Shown here: in pieces, positions 16,077 to 24,770 of the stretch
Layout of the letters: each line of letters starts with the position of its first letter
How positions within the stretch are numbered: the stretch's first letter is position 1
Assembly (NCBI GenBank): GCA_963844695.1
Contig: CAWJPL010000027.1
Coordinates: 186,001-250,000, forward strand
Origin: RYN-230 sp963844695
GTDB lineage: Bacteria; Actinomycetota; Actinomycetes; Streptosporangiales; Streptosporangiaceae
Reading direction: 5' to 3'
DNA length: 64,000 nucleotides
Notes under the pieces: model-generated
Told to the model about the DNA's origin: nothing
The model's database searches: none
Seen by the model: the letters and a program-made list of their open reading frames with translations, nothing else
Translations under genes and position numbers: made by a program

Positions 16077-16489
16077 GTACTGCCCTCCGCATCCTCGGCT
16101 GCGCTGCATTCTCAGCAGCGCGGTACCTTCCGCCGCCCTGCTGGCGGGAACTCTACCAATACCGATTTAACCGGTAAGGGTCGTTTTCAAGATGATGGCG
16201 TGGCGGCCGAATTACTAGCTCGATTAAGACTAAATTACTAGTTTTATTAGCAAGAATCGGGAGTGTCCCGCGGTTTGCAGGCCGGCTGCGCCGCCGTTCT
16301 GGCTTCCGGCTGATCTTGCTGCGCCTCAGCCGCCGGAAGCGCTCTATTACGACAAGGTGAGTTTCCGGCTTATGTCCCCAGTGGGTAGCCTCCTGTGGCT
16401 TTATGGTGAACAAGCGCCTCGCATCATCCCCGGCGCCCAAAGGTGCACTGCGCGAGCACGCCCGCCGTCAGCAGGGAGAACTTCAGGGA
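16077..16489. promoter_or_regulatory. Divergent AT-rich control region of the Tad island
   Basis: This non-coding stretch separates the minus-strand lipoprotein gene from cpaB. The part at 16160-16260 is far richer in A+T than anything else nearby. It holds a direct repeat AATTACTAG at 16210-16218 and 16233-16241, with 23 bases between starts (about two helical turns). Such islands often carry divergent promoters and bind nucleoid proteins such as Lsr2, which prefers AT-rich DNA. No exact promoter can be fixed. Small open frames here have no ribosome site and are not called. Confidence 0.5.
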
Positions 16490-17359
16490 ATGCCAAGTGA
16501 CCGAGGTACGCTGCCCCGCGGTTCAGCAAGGAGTGGCTCAGCCGGGGGCGGTTTAGCGGGGAGCGGTTTTGCCGGAAGCAACGACCAGCGCACGGGCTGG
16601 CCAGAGCCGACGGCGCCAGTGGGCCGGCGGCTGCCGAGCGCGCCGCGGGAACGCAAACCTGCCCTGGCGGCGCTGGCCGTACTGCTGATTATCGGCGGCG
16701 CGTTGGGTGCGGGTTTCCTGGTCATCCAGAGCGGCAAACGGGTCGCCGCGATCGAGATCTCCCAGCAGATCGGCGCGGGCCAGCAGATCCCGCTGAGCGC
16801 GATCCAGCAGGTGCAGATCACCGCCGGTTCCGGCCTGGCCTACGTGCCCTGGGCGGAGGCCAGCCAGGTCGCCCGGTTCTTCACCATCAGCACCATCCCG
16901 CCGGGGACCCTGCTGACCAGGCAGATGGTCGCCACCACCGGAACCTCGGTGGCCGGGAGGGCCGTGCTGGGGCTGGCACTCAAGGACGGTCAGCTACCGC
17001 ATGGCCTCCAGGACGGCGATCACATCGACATCTACCAGGTCAGTGACGCGCAGGAAACCTGCCCCGGCGGCTCCGGTGGCACGCTGGCCGCCGACGCGGT
17101 CGTCCTCGCCATCGGGGCGCCGTCGGCGACCTCGGGCAGCACCGCGATCGCCGACGTGGAAGTCGCCGTCAACCCCTCCGACGCCGGCCCGGTCGCCTGC
17201 AACGCCGCGAACGGGATCGTGGGCATCGCGGTCCTGCCCGACGGGGGCCGGGGCGCGGCCGCCGCCGCCGCGGGCGCCGGGGCTGGGTCCCGGCCGGGAC
17301 GGGCCGCGCCGGGCAGCACGCCGTCCGCCTCAGCGGCGCCGGGCGCCGGGGGCGGGTGA
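16490..17359 (+). CDS. cpaB: Flp pilus assembly protein CpaB-like (SAF domain)
   Basis: The 289-residue protein has a Ser/Gly-rich cytoplasmic arm, one membrane helix (ALAALAVLLIIGGALGAGFLV), then a SAF-type domain (VAAIEISQQIGAGQQIPLSAI) and a second beta domain. An Ala/Gly/Pro-rich tail ends the protein. This is the layout of CpaB/RcpC-like proteins, which help pilus assembly in the envelope. I prefer ATG 16490 because AGGGAGAA lies upstream; an in-frame ATG at 16403 would add 29 residues and has no ribosome site. It starts the plus-strand tad operon and is followed seven bases later by tadZ. Confidence 0.78.
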   Translation: MPSDRGTLPRGSARSGSAGGGLAGSGFAGSNDQRTGWPEPTAPVGRRLPSAPRERKPALAALAVLLIIGGALGAGFLVIQSGKRVAAIEISQQIGAGQQIPLSAIQQVQITAGSGLAYVPWAEASQVARFFTISTIPPGTLLTRQMVATTGTSVAGRAVLGLALKDGQLPHGLQDGDHIDIYQVSDAQETCPGGSGGTLAADAVVLAIGAPSATSGSTAIADVEVAVNPSDAGPVACNAANGIVGIAVLPDGGRGAAAAAAGAGAGSRPGRAAPGSTPSASAAPGAGGG

Positions 17360-17365
17360 CGCTAG

Positions 17366-18595
17366 GTGCTGATCGCCGTCGCGGCTGACAAGGGGGCGCC
17401 CGGGGTCACCACTACGGCGGTGGCCCTCGCCGCGGTCTGGCCGCGGCCGGTGCTGCTCGCTGAGTGCGACCCCGCGGGCGGCGACCTCGTCTACCGGCTG
17501 CCTGGCGAAGGCGGTGACCGCCTCGACCCGCGGCGCGGGCTGCTCAGCCTGGCCGTGGCCGCCCGGCGTGATCTGCAGCCCAGCGAGCTCTGGGCGCACG
17601 CGCAGAAGTTGCGCGGCGGCCTGGATGTGCTGCTGGGGGTGACCAGTGCGGAGCAGGGGGCGGGCCTGGAACCGTTGTGGGGGCCGGTCGGCAGCGTCCT
17701 GGCCGGGCTGCCGCAGGCCGACGTGATCGCGGACTGCGGCCGGCTCGGCCCGGACGGGGCCTACTACGACCTGCTGGCCCACGCCGCTGCCGTCGTCCTG
17801 GTCACCCGGCCCAGTCTGGGCGAGGTGGTGCGGCTGCGGGACCGCGCCGCGGCCGTGTCGCTGGCAGCACGCCAGCGTGGCGGCCAGGACGCCCGGGTCG
17901 GCGTGCTGGTCGTCGCCGATCACCGGGTGTTCAGTCGCGCGCTCGCTGAGGTGGGCCAGGTGCTCGGAGCGGTCAGCATGCTGGGCGGGATCGCGTTCGA
18001 GCCCCGGAGTGCCGAGCTACTCCGCGGCGAGTGGGGCGGAAGGCTGGACAAGTCGCTGCTGATCAGGACCGCCCGGGAGGTCGCGGGGCAGCTGGCCGGT
18101 CCATCGGCCGTGGCCAGCCGGCGGGCTCCGGCTGAGCGGCGGGGTGTGGCCGGCGGGCGGGCTGCGGCCGCAGCCCCAGCCCGCAGAGCAACCCGGCCGG
18201 ATGATCCGGCGCCAGGCGCGGATCCGCGGCCGGGCGTGAGCCCGCTGCCCGTCCGCGGTGGTCTTGGCCATCGCGAGGCAGCCCACGGTGGTGGCCCTGC
18301 TCACGGTGGCGCCGCCCGGCGGTGGCCCTGCCCACGGTGGTGGCCCGCTCACGCGGGCTCTGCCCACGGTGGCGGGGCCGCCCGCCACGCCGCGGGCCGG
18401 CGTCCGGCCAGCCTCCCGCCGGCCGAGCTCTTCGGGCCCTCTCCGGGCGGCCATCCCGGCGCCGGCCTCTCCGCGGGCGCCGGCTTCCCTCCGCGCCGAC
18501 CTCTCCGCGGCGCCGGCCTCCCCTCGCGCGCCGACCTCTCCGCGGACGCCAGCCTCCCCGGCACCGATCTCCCTGCTGAGCCGGGCGGGTGGTGA
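17366..18595 (+). CDS. tadZ: TadZ/CpaE-like P-loop ATPase with low-complexity tail
   Basis: The first 250 residues form a MinD/ParA-like ATPase. A deviant Walker A is AADKGAPGVTTTAVALA near residues 6-22, the switch residues are in AECDPAGGDL, and a hydrophobic strand is ADVIADCGRLG. In Tad systems TadZ localises the pilus machine at the cell pole. The last 150 residues (from about 18,110) are an Ala/Gly/Pro/Arg-rich, repeat-bearing tail. From 18,258 the frame of tadA is open over the same DNA and looks equally coding, so the tail may be extended by an indel. Start is a GTG seven bases after the cpaB stop. Confidence 0.75.
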   Translation: MLIAVAADKGAPGVTTTAVALAAVWPRPVLLAECDPAGGDLVYRLPGEGGDRLDPRRGLLSLAVAARRDLQPSELWAHAQKLRGGLDVLLGVTSAEQGAGLEPLWGPVGSVLAGLPQADVIADCGRLGPDGAYYDLLAHAAAVVLVTRPSLGEVVRLRDRAAAVSLAARQRGGQDARVGVLVVADHRVFSRALAEVGQVLGAVSMLGGIAFEPRSAELLRGEWGGRLDKSLLIRTAREVAGQLAGPSAVASRRAPAERRGVAGGRAAAAAPARRATRPDDPAPGADPRPGVSPLPVRGGLGHREAAHGGGPAHGGAARRWPCPRWWPAHAGSAHGGGAARHAAGRRPASLPPAELFGPSPGGHPGAGLSAGAGFPPRRPLRGAGLPSRADLSADASLPGTDLPAEPGGW

Positions 18596-18598
18596 CGG
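18258..18598 (+). repeat. Repeat-rich overlap between tadZ and tadA frames
   Basis: This stretch carries imperfect copies of CACGGTGGTGGCCCTGC and then of CCTCTCCGCGGCGCCGGC. It is open both in the tadZ frame and in the tadA frame. Either the tadZ tail or a Pro/Ala-rich N-terminal arm of TadA is encoded here. Third-position G+C looks higher in the tadA frame. Confidence 0.5.
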
Positions 18599-18599
18599 C

Positions 18600-19898
18600 G
18601 TGGACCACACCCTCGTCAAACGGCTCCGGGGGGAGGTGGGAGCCCGGCTGGCCGAGCAGCGTCGGCTGGACGCGTCCGGCGGCCTGCCGCCCATGTCCGG
18701 CGAGGACGAACGCCAGTTCGCGCGGGCCCTCATCGCGCAGGTGCTGGAGGATCACGCCCGCAACGAGATCACCGCCGGGCGGATCCCGCCTAACGCGCAG
18801 GAAGAGGAAGATCTCGCCGCCGCGATCCACGCCGCGCTGTTCGGCGTCGGGCGGCTCCAACCGCTGCTGGATGGCCCGCACATCGAGAACATCGACATCA
18901 ACGGCTGCGACCGGGTGTTCGTCGGCTACGCGGACGGGCGTGAGGTGATGGTCGAGCCCGTCGCGGAGAACGACGACGAACTGGTCGAGCTGATCCGGGT
19001 GCTCGCCGCCTACTCCGGCCTGTCCAGCCGGCCGTTCGACAGCGCCAACCCGCAGCTGGATCTCCGGCTGCCGGACGGGGCGCGGCTGTCCGCGGTGATG
19101 GACGTGACGCTGCGCCCTGCGGTGTCCATCCGCCGGGCCCGGCTCGGCAAAGTGTTCCTGACCGACCTGGTGGGCAACGGCACGTTGCTCCCCGAGGCGG
19201 CCGCCTTCCTCGCGGCCGCGGCCGGCGCGCGGAAGAACATCATGATCGCCGGGGCCACCAACGCGGGCAAGACCACCCTGCTGCGCGCGATCGTCAACGA
19301 GATCCCGGCCCAGGAACGGGTCATCACTGTGGAGCGGGCCCTGGAACTGGGCATCGATCACTTCCCCGAACTGCACCCGAACGTCGTGGCGCTCGAGGAG
19401 CGGCTGCCGAACATGGAGGGCCAGGGCGCGATCTCCATGGCCGAGCTGGTCCGGCGGTCACTGCGGATGAACCCCAGCCGGGTCATCGTCGGCGAGGTCC
19501 TCGGCGACGAGATCGTGACCATGCTGAACGCGATGTCCCAGGGCAACGACGGCTCGCTGTCCACCATCCACGCGAACTCCTCGCTAGAGGTGTTCAACCG
19601 GATCGCCACCTACGCCATCCAGTCCGCCGAGCGGCTGCCTGTGGAGGCGACGCACATGCTCATCGCCGGGGCCATCGACTTCGTCGTGTTCGTGGAAAAA
19701 CGCAACGAGTACCAGTTCGGCGGCCGGCTGCGCCGGTTCGTGAGCAGCATCCGGGAGGTGACCGGCGTGGATGGCCGGGTGCTGTCCAGCGAGGTGTTCG
19801 CCCCCGGCCCGGACGGCCGCGCCGTGCCGCGCGCGCCCGTCTCCTGCCTCGGGGAACTGGCCATGCACGGCTACGACCCCACCCGGGGGGCCTGGTGA
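18600..19898 (+). CDS. tadA: TadA/CpaF secretion ATPase
   Basis: The 432-residue ATPase powers Flp pilus assembly at the cytoplasmic membrane. Walker A is GATNAGKTTLL from residue 218, the Asp/Glu box and Walker B are in RVIVGEVLGDE, and the His box is in LSTIHANSS. The N-terminal domain (ENIDINGCDRVFVGY) is typical. Length matches the family. GTG 18600 lies four bases after the tadZ stop; the frame is open upstream to 18258, so a longer Pro-rich N-terminus is possible. The stop overlaps the GTG of tadB. Confidence 0.93.
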   Translation: MDHTLVKRLRGEVGARLAEQRRLDASGGLPPMSGEDERQFARALIAQVLEDHARNEITAGRIPPNAQEEEDLAAAIHAALFGVGRLQPLLDGPHIENIDINGCDRVFVGYADGREVMVEPVAENDDELVELIRVLAAYSGLSSRPFDSANPQLDLRLPDGARLSAVMDVTLRPAVSIRRARLGKVFLTDLVGNGTLLPEAAAFLAAAAGARKNIMIAGATNAGKTTLLRAIVNEIPAQERVITVERALELGIDHFPELHPNVVALEERLPNMEGQGAISMAELVRRSLRMNPSRVIVGEVLGDEIVTMLNAMSQGNDGSLSTIHANSSLEVFNRIATYAIQSAERLPVEATHMLIAGAIDFVVFVEKRNEYQFGGRLRRFVSSIREVTGVDGRVLSSEVFAPGPDGRAVPRAPVSCLGELAMHGYDPTRGAW

Positions 19899-20839
19899 AC
19901 GGCCTCTTGTCGGGGAACCCGCTGCTCGCCGTGCTGGCCGGCGCGCTGACCGCCGGTGGCCTGGTCGTGTTCGTCATGGCGGTCCGCGGCCTGCGGCCAG
20001 GGCCGCCTGGCCGTCGGTCGACCCGGCTGGAACGCCAGCTCCGGCAGATGGCCGGAACGCGGGGTGCGCTCGCCCTGCTGGCCGGCGCGCTCGCCCTGCT
20101 CGCCACCCGGTGGGTCGTGGCCGGGATCGGCATGGCCCTGCTGGTGCTGGGCTGGCGGACGCTCGGCGGGGCGGCGGGGGAGCGGCGGGCCATGATGCGC
20201 CTGGAAGCGCTGGCGACCTGGACTGAATCGCTGCGGGACACCATCGCCGGAGCGGTCGGCCTGGAACAGGCCATCCCCTCATCGCTCCGGGTGGCCGCAC
20301 CGTCCTTGCAGGAACCACTGGCCCGGCTGGTGGACCGGCTGCACACCCGGGTGCCGATGCCGGAGGCGCTGCGCACGCTCGCCGACGATCTGGACGACCC
20401 GAGCGCGGACCTGATCATCGGTGCGCTGATCATCAACGCGCGGCTGCGCGGACCGGGTCTGCGGGACCTCCTGGGCGCCCTCTCCACCGCGGTCCGCGAA
20501 GAGCTGGATATGCGGCGGAAGGTCAACGCCGAGCGCCGGTCCACCCGGCGGAGCGCCCAGATCGTGGTGCTCGTGTCTGTCGGGCTGGCCCTGGGACTGG
20601 CCCTGCTCAACCCCGGCTACGTGCACGTCTACGACAGCCCTCTCGGGCAGCTGGTGCTGGTCGTGGTCGTGGCCCTGTACGCGGCGGGCTTCGTCTGGAT
20701 GCGCCGGCTGGCCACGTTCGACGCCCCCGAACGCCTCCTCACCGGGCCGCCGCCGGTGCTGCCCGCCGACTCCGAGACCGCGGGTCTGGCGACCGCGGGC
20801 CCCGAGGCGGCCAGCTCTGCGCGCGGAGGCGGATCATGA
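19895..20839 (+). CDS. tadB: TadB-like pilus inner-membrane protein (type II secretion F domain)
   Basis: The 314-residue protein has two N-terminal membrane helices, a cytoplasmic T2SSF domain (ALATWTESLRDTIAGAVGLEQAI is characteristic) and two C-terminal helices. TadB and TadC form the membrane platform on which the TadA ATPase works. The GTG start overlaps the tadA stop (GTGA) and the stop overlaps the ATG of tadC (ATGA), so the three are coupled. Typical length for the family. Confidence 0.9.
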   Translation: MNGLLSGNPLLAVLAGALTAGGLVVFVMAVRGLRPGPPGRRSTRLERQLRQMAGTRGALALLAGALALLATRWVVAGIGMALLVLGWRTLGGAAGERRAMMRLEALATWTESLRDTIAGAVGLEQAIPSSLRVAAPSLQEPLARLVDRLHTRVPMPEALRTLADDLDDPSADLIIGALIINARLRGPGLRDLLGALSTAVREELDMRRKVNAERRSTRRSAQIVVLVSVGLALGLALLNPGYVHVYDSPLGQLVLVVVVALYAAGFVWMRRLATFDAPERLLTGPPPVLPADSETAGLATAGPEAASSARGGGS

Positions 20840-21741
20840 GCGCGGTCCTGACCACCGGAGCCGTGGTGGGCCTCGGCCTCTTCCTGCTCGTCTTCGCCCT
20901 GGTACCGCGCCGGGCCAGCCTGGCCCGGCAGCTCGCCGCGTTCGACGCGGCCCGCCCGCCGATGAGCCAGGCGATGCGGCGGGTAGTGCACGAGCAGGAA
21001 AGCGAGTTCAGCCGGCGGATGGGCCGGGCCCTGGCCGCGTTCTGCGCGGAGCAGGGCTGGGAGTTCCCGTCGCTGCGGGCCAACCTGTCCCTGATCGGGA
21101 AGTCGTTCGAGAACTACCTGGCCACGAAGGTCCTGCTGGCCTTTCTGGGGTTCCTGATCGGTCCCCTGTTCCTGCTCGCGGCGAGCGCGGCCGGCTTCCA
21201 TGTGCCGCTCATCCTGCCGGTGTGGTTCGGCCTGACCCTGGCCGCGGCCTTCTTCTTCCTGCCCGACCTGGAGGTCAAGCAGAAGGCGGATGCCCGGCGG
21301 CGCGACTTCCGGCACGCGATCGGCGCCTTCCTCGATCTCGTCTCGATGAACCTGTCCGGCGGCCGCGGCGTGCCCGAAGCGCTGATGGCAGCGAGCGAGA
21401 TCGGGTCCGGCTGGGCCCTCTGGCGGATCAGGGACGCGCTGGCCAACGCGAGGATCAGCGGCCACACCCCGTGGCAGGCCCTGGGCATGCTCGGCGAGGA
21501 GGTGCGGGTCGAGGAACTCCGAGATCTGGCCGCCGCACTCAGCCTGGTAGCCGACGACGGCGCCAAGGTGCGTGAGTCGCTCAGCGCCCGGGCCGCCAGC
21601 CTGCGCCGCCGGGAACTCGCCGATCTCGAGGGCCAGGCCGGCGAGAAGTCCCAGTCCATGCTGGTCGCCCAGATGCTCCTGTGCGCCGGATTCCTGATTT
21701 TCCTGACCTATCCGGTAGTGGGGGTGCTGCTGAGCGCATGA
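20836..21741 (+). CDS. tadC: TadC-like pilus inner-membrane protein (type II secretion F domain)
   Basis: The 301-residue protein has an N-terminal helix, a middle pair of helices, a T2SSF domain (HAIGAFLDLVSMNLSGGRGVPEAL) and a C-terminal helix (MLLCAGFLIFLTYPVVGVLL). It is the partner of TadB in the platform complex. Its ATG overlaps the tadB stop. An 84-bp gap with a tandem repeat separates it from the pilin gene. Confidence 0.9.
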   Translation: MSAVLTTGAVVGLGLFLLVFALVPRRASLARQLAAFDAARPPMSQAMRRVVHEQESEFSRRMGRALAAFCAEQGWEFPSLRANLSLIGKSFENYLATKVLLAFLGFLIGPLFLLAASAAGFHVPLILPVWFGLTLAAAFFFLPDLEVKQKADARRRDFRHAIGAFLDLVSMNLSGGRGVPEALMAASEIGSGWALWRIRDALANARISGHTPWQALGMLGEEVRVEELRDLAAALSLVADDGAKVRESLSARAASLRRRELADLEGQAGEKSQSMLVAQMLLCAGFLIFLTYPVVGVLLSA

Positions 21742-21754
21742 CCCGCAGCGTGAA

Positions 21755-21811
21755 GCCCCGGTGCTCGCTAAACCGGTGCTCATTTAAACCGGTGCACATT
21801 AAACCGGGCAC
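21755..21811 (+). repeat. 15/16-bp tandem repeat upstream of the Flp pilin
   Basis: Copies of AAACCGGTGCTCATT begin at 21770, 21786 and 21801, with a degenerate copy at 21755. The array fills the gap between tadC and the pilin gene, directly before the ribosome site GGAGG. It may be a slippage product or a control element for the most highly expressed gene of the locus. Confidence 0.75.
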
Positions 21812-21825
21812 ACGATGGAGGCACG

Positions 21826-22035
21826 ATGAGCAATCTCAGCACAACCATCACGTTTCTGCGGACCGTTCTCGGCGGCCGCCTCGTCCGGCTGCGGGCGGCG
21901 GCCCGGGATAAGGACACCGGCGCGTCCGCGGTGGAGCTGGCCATTATCACCGCGGTCATTCTCGGCATCGCAGCCGCGCTGCTGCTCGTCATCAAGAACT
22001 TCGTCACTACCGAGAGTGCCCAGATCCACGGCTGA
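21826..22035 (+). CDS. Flp-type pilin (major pilin candidate)
   Basis: The 69-residue protein has a basic leader and then TGASAVELAIITAVILGIAAALLLVI. Cleavage after Gly32 would leave a mature pilin of 37 residues with Glu at position 5, the invariant residue for pilin assembly. The hydrophobic helix follows at once. A good ribosome site (GGAGG) precedes the ATG. As the only very short pilin in the locus it is the likely main subunit; the A24 peptidase at 13,389-14,207 would process it. The leader of 32 residues is long for a Flp pilin. Confidence 0.85.
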   Translation: MSNLSTTITFLRTVLGGRLVRLRAAARDKDTGASAVELAIITAVILGIAAALLLVIKNFVTTESAQIHG

Positions 22036-22050
22036 GGAGGCGCAGACCCC

Positions 22051-22504
22051 GTGACGCTCCGCTCCCGGGCCGCCCGCTGCGCTGCGGTCCCGGTGCTCCG
22101 ATCGCGGCTCCAACGTGGTGGAACTCGCCGTGCTGGCGCCCGGCCTGATGATGATCTGCATGCTCATCCTGCAGTTTGGGCTGTGGTTCAACGCGCGGCA
22201 GGCGGCGCTGGCCTCGGCCCAGGCGGGGGCGCTCGTGGCTCGCGAAGAGGCCGCCACCAACTCGGGCTGGATGGGTGCCGCGCAGAACGCGGCCGCGCAA
22301 TATTACGGCAACCTGCACACGAACCTGCTGAGCAAAGTAAGACCGCATGCGTATGGCGATCCCCAAACGAATGTGTTCGTCACGGTCAGCGGCCCCCTCG
22401 GCTACTCGGTATTTCCGTTCTTCGGCCTCCACCTCACCATATCGGCCACCGCCGGCGGCCCCGTGGAATGTTTCCGGCCCGCCGCTCAGAATCGGTGCGG
22501 ATGA
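22051..22504 (+). CDS. TadE-like minor pilin, frame broken by one base
   Basis: GTG 22051 follows a strong ribosome site (GAGGAGG at 22034-22040) and opens a basic leader. The pilin motif (DRGSNVVELAVLAPGLMMI) lies in the next frame, so one extra base, most simply at 22099, separates them. Corrected, the protein has about 150 residues: leader, TadE hydrophobic helix, and a periplasmic or surface domain ending in FRPAAQNRCG. Without correction only 129 residues from a GTG at 22115 are read, lacking the leader. TadE proteins are minor pilins or pilus-linked factors. Its stop overlaps the ATG of the next TadE-like gene. Confidence 0.75.
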
Positions 22505-22965
22505 TGGCCTGGTCGTTGCGGGCGCGGCGGTTGTCCGGCCGGCGCGAGCACGGGTCCATGTCAGTCGAGCTCGTGGTCATCGCCCCCGGCCTCATCGGCC
22601 TGCTGCTCCTGGTCGGTGCGGGCGGCCGGGTCGTGGAGGCCCAGGGGCACCTCGACGGCGCGGCCCGGGACGCCGCCCGGGCCGCGTCCCTGGCGCTCTC
22701 CCCGGCGCAGGCCAGCCAGCTGGCGCTGCAGGCCGCCCAGGCCGACCTGGGCGTCACGAGCTGGTGTGCCGCAGGCAGCGTCCAGGCCCTGGTAGCGGGC
22801 TTCCCGGCCATCGGCCAGCCGGTCGCGGCGGGCGACGACGTGACCGTGACCGTCCAGTGCGACGTGAACATGAGCCCGTTCACGGTGCTCGGCTTCAACC
22901 CGACCATGGTCTTCTCCGGCCGGGCGGTCGCCCCGCTGGACACGTTCGTGGAGCGGAACGCATGA
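22501..22965 (+). CDS. Second TadE-like minor pilin
   Basis: The 154-residue protein has a basic leader, then HGSMSVELVVIAPGLIGLLLLVG with Glu five residues after the probable cleavage site, and a domain with two cysteines (SWCAAGS, VQCDV) that may pair. The ATG at 22501 overlaps the preceding stop; another ATG at 22504 is equally possible. It is coupled by ATGA overlap to the TadG-like gene. It is probably a TadE/TadF-type minor pilin. Confidence 0.82.
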   Translation: MMAWSLRARRLSGRREHGSMSVELVVIAPGLIGLLLLVGAGGRVVEAQGHLDGAARDAARAASLALSPAQASQLALQAAQADLGVTSWCAAGSVQALVAGFPAIGQPVAAGDDVTVTVQCDVNMSPFTVLGFNPTMVFSGRAVAPLDTFVERNA

Positions 22966-23489
22966 GGCAGGCCACGGAACGCATGCGGAGGGCCCCGAAG
23001 TGCCTGAGGGAGGCCACGGAACGCCTGAGGCGGCCCGCCGGACGCCGCGAGCGGGGCTCGGTCGCCGTGTTCAGTGTGGTCTTCGCCGTCGCCGTGGTCT
23101 TCCTGACCGCCCTGATCGTGGATGGGGGCATTGCCATGAACGCGAAGGAACGGGCAGCGGACATCGCCGAGCAGGCCGCCCGCGCTGCCGCTGGCAACAT
23201 CGACATCGCCCAGCTCCGGACGGCCGGAGTCGCGGCCATCGGACCCGGGGCCTGCGGCTTCGCGGCCAACCTGGTCAGTGCTTACAGCCAGCAGGACAGC
23301 AGCGGGGTGGACCGGGTCACCGGCGCCACCATGACCAGTTGCGTCGCTACCGCCGGGACGGAGACCGCCACCGTCGCGGTAACCATCACCACCCAGCCGC
23401 TCGTCGGCGGCATCCTCGGCCGCTTCTCCGAGACCGCCCGGGAAACGGCGACCGCGGAGTGCGGTATCGCGCTGGGGGCGGTCTGCTGA
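22962..23489 (+). CDS. TadG-like pilus-associated protein
   Basis: The 175-residue protein has an Arg-rich N-terminus containing a repeated ATERMRR/ATERLRR motif. A membrane segment, RGSVAVFSVVFAVAVVFLTALIVDGG, then KERAADIAEQAARAAAG follow. This N-terminal pattern is that of the TadG/TadE-like family found next to TadE genes in actinobacteria. The exported part has Cys residues near both ends (GACGF, SCVATAG, ECGIALGAVC). Start ATG 22962 overlaps the preceding stop, and the stop TGA overlaps the ATG of the next gene. Confidence 0.8.
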   Translation: MRQATERMRRAPKCLREATERLRRPAGRRERGSVAVFSVVFAVAVVFLTALIVDGGIAMNAKERAADIAEQAARAAAGNIDIAQLRTAGVAAIGPGACGFAANLVSAYSQQDSSGVDRVTGATMTSCVATAGTETATVAVTITTQPLVGGILGRFSETARETATAECGIALGAVC

Positions 23490-24208
23490 TGGCGCCCTCC
23501 ACGGCCCGCCCCCCGCGGTACACCCCGCGGCGGCGCCGCCGTTCCGCCGGTGACCTGCTGGTCGGCCTGCTTGCCATCGCCGCACTGGTGGCCCTCACCG
23601 CGGGGGTGCCGTTCGCGCTGGTCACCGTGTTCGGGCTGCCAGTCCCGCACGCGATTCCCCCGCTAGCGCTGCTCACCCATCAGCTCGACCTGCCCGCGAT
23701 CCTGAAGGTGCTGTCCCTGCTGGTCTGGGTGGCCTGGATCCAGCTCGTCTGGTGCGTGATCGCCGAGGTGAGGGCCGCGGTCCGCAACGCCGGGATGCCG
23801 CGCCGGGTGCCGTTGGCCGGTGGCACTCAGGCGCTCGTGCACCGGCTGGTCACCGCGGCCCTGCTGGTCTTCGCGGCCACCACCGCGCTCTCACCTGCCC
23901 TGGCGCACCAGGCGCTGGCCGCGCCGCACTCGGTCACGTCCACCAGCGGCCATGGAACCAGCTCGACCGGCCATCCAGGCGGCGGCACCGGCCTGCCGGG
24001 CGGCGTCACCCGCCAGCGGGGCGGGGGCACCGGCCTGGGGGTCGGGGGTACCGGCCTGGGGGTCGGGGGGCCGGCCAGGGAGGCGGGGGTGCCGGCCAGG
24101 GAGGCGGGGGTGCCGGCCAGCCTGGCGGACGCGACGTCAGCCCGCCGGGGCTGGCCAGCCCGCCGCAGGAGGCCCACTCGCCGCAGGCCGGGAAGCTGTA
24201 CGTGGTGA
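23489..24208 (+). CDS. N-terminal membrane part of the large LysM/BTAD protein (frameshifted)
   Basis: The ATG at 23489 overlaps the TadG-like stop. The frame encodes about four hydrophobic helices (GDLLVGLLAIAALVALTAGVP; LPAILKVLSLLVWVAWIQL; LVTAALLVFAATTALSPAL) and then a Gly/Thr-rich linker built of 21-bp repeats. In the G run at 24065-24070 one base seems missing: the linker continues one frame over (AGQGGGGAGQPGGRDV), while this frame drifts into Arg-rich nonsense and stops at 24208. I infer one gene from 23489 to 26801, about 1,104 residues after two one-base corrections: membrane helices, LysM, repeat linker, ATPase-like region, winged helix and BTAD. Such proteins are typical last genes of actinobacterial tad loci. 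Confidence 0.7.
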   Translation: MAPSTARPPRYTPRRRRRSAGDLLVGLLAIAALVALTAGVPFALVTVFGLPVPHAIPPLALLTHQLDLPAILKVLSLLVWVAWIQLVWCVIAEVRAAVRNAGMPRRVPLAGGTQALVHRLVTAALLVFAATTALSPALAHQALAAPHSVTSTSGHGTSSTGHPGGGTGLPGGVTRQRGGGTGLGVGGTGLGVGGPAREAGVPAREAGVPASLADATSARRGWPARRRRPTRRRPGSCTW

Positions 24209-24770
24209 AGCCGCCCGTCGGCCGGTTCCACGAGAGCCTGTGGGAGATCGCGCAGAAGTACCTGGGCGACGGCCGCCGGTACCGGGAGATCTTCGACCTG
24301 AACAAAGACCGGGTGCAACCGGACGGCTCGCGCCTCACCATCGCCAGCCTGATCCGGCCCGGCTGGGTGCTGCACATGCCCCGCGACGCCCGCGGGCCCG
24401 GCATCGAGGTCGTACCCGTGCGGGACAGTCAGTCCGCGGCGGACGCGCCTGGCACGGCTGCCGCCCGGACTGGTGCTCTGCCGCACCGCGCCGGGGCCCA
24501 CAGCCGGGCCGGGGATCACAGCCGCGCTGGAGAACGCGGGCGCGCTGGGGAACATAGCCGGGCCGGGGAACATAGCCGGGCCGGGGAACACGGGCGCGGG
24601 CAGCACGCCCGGGCCGGACAAGCTGGCGCCGGGGACCATCCCCGCTCCGGGGATCACGCCGACCCCGCCGATCGGACCAGCCCCGCGGATCACGCCCGCT
24701 CCGGCGATCACGCCAGCACCGATGGCGCCCATCCCGGCGAGCCCGCGCACGCCGGGGAGCACGGCCGCCC
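24071..24770 (+). other. Middle part of the large protein: LysM domain and hexapeptide repeats, second frame
   Basis: This frame continues the Gly-rich linker and then encodes GKLYVVKPPVGRFHESLWEIAQKYLGDGRRYREIFDLN and a following strand WVLHMP, which is a LysM domain of about 60 residues. LysM usually binds peptidoglycan or related glycans. After it come hexapeptide repeats of the type GEHSRA, encoded by 18-bp units around 24,530-24,590. The frame is left again in a G run at 24771-24774, where the first repeat unit has four G and the next units have five. There is no start codon of its own; it is part of the 23,489-26,801 gene. Confidence 0.65.

Noticed and set aside
16153..16440. A 95-codon minus-strand gene in the AT-rich region
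   Set aside because: No ribosome site, atypical composition and no recognisable motif; the region is better explained as divergent control DNA.
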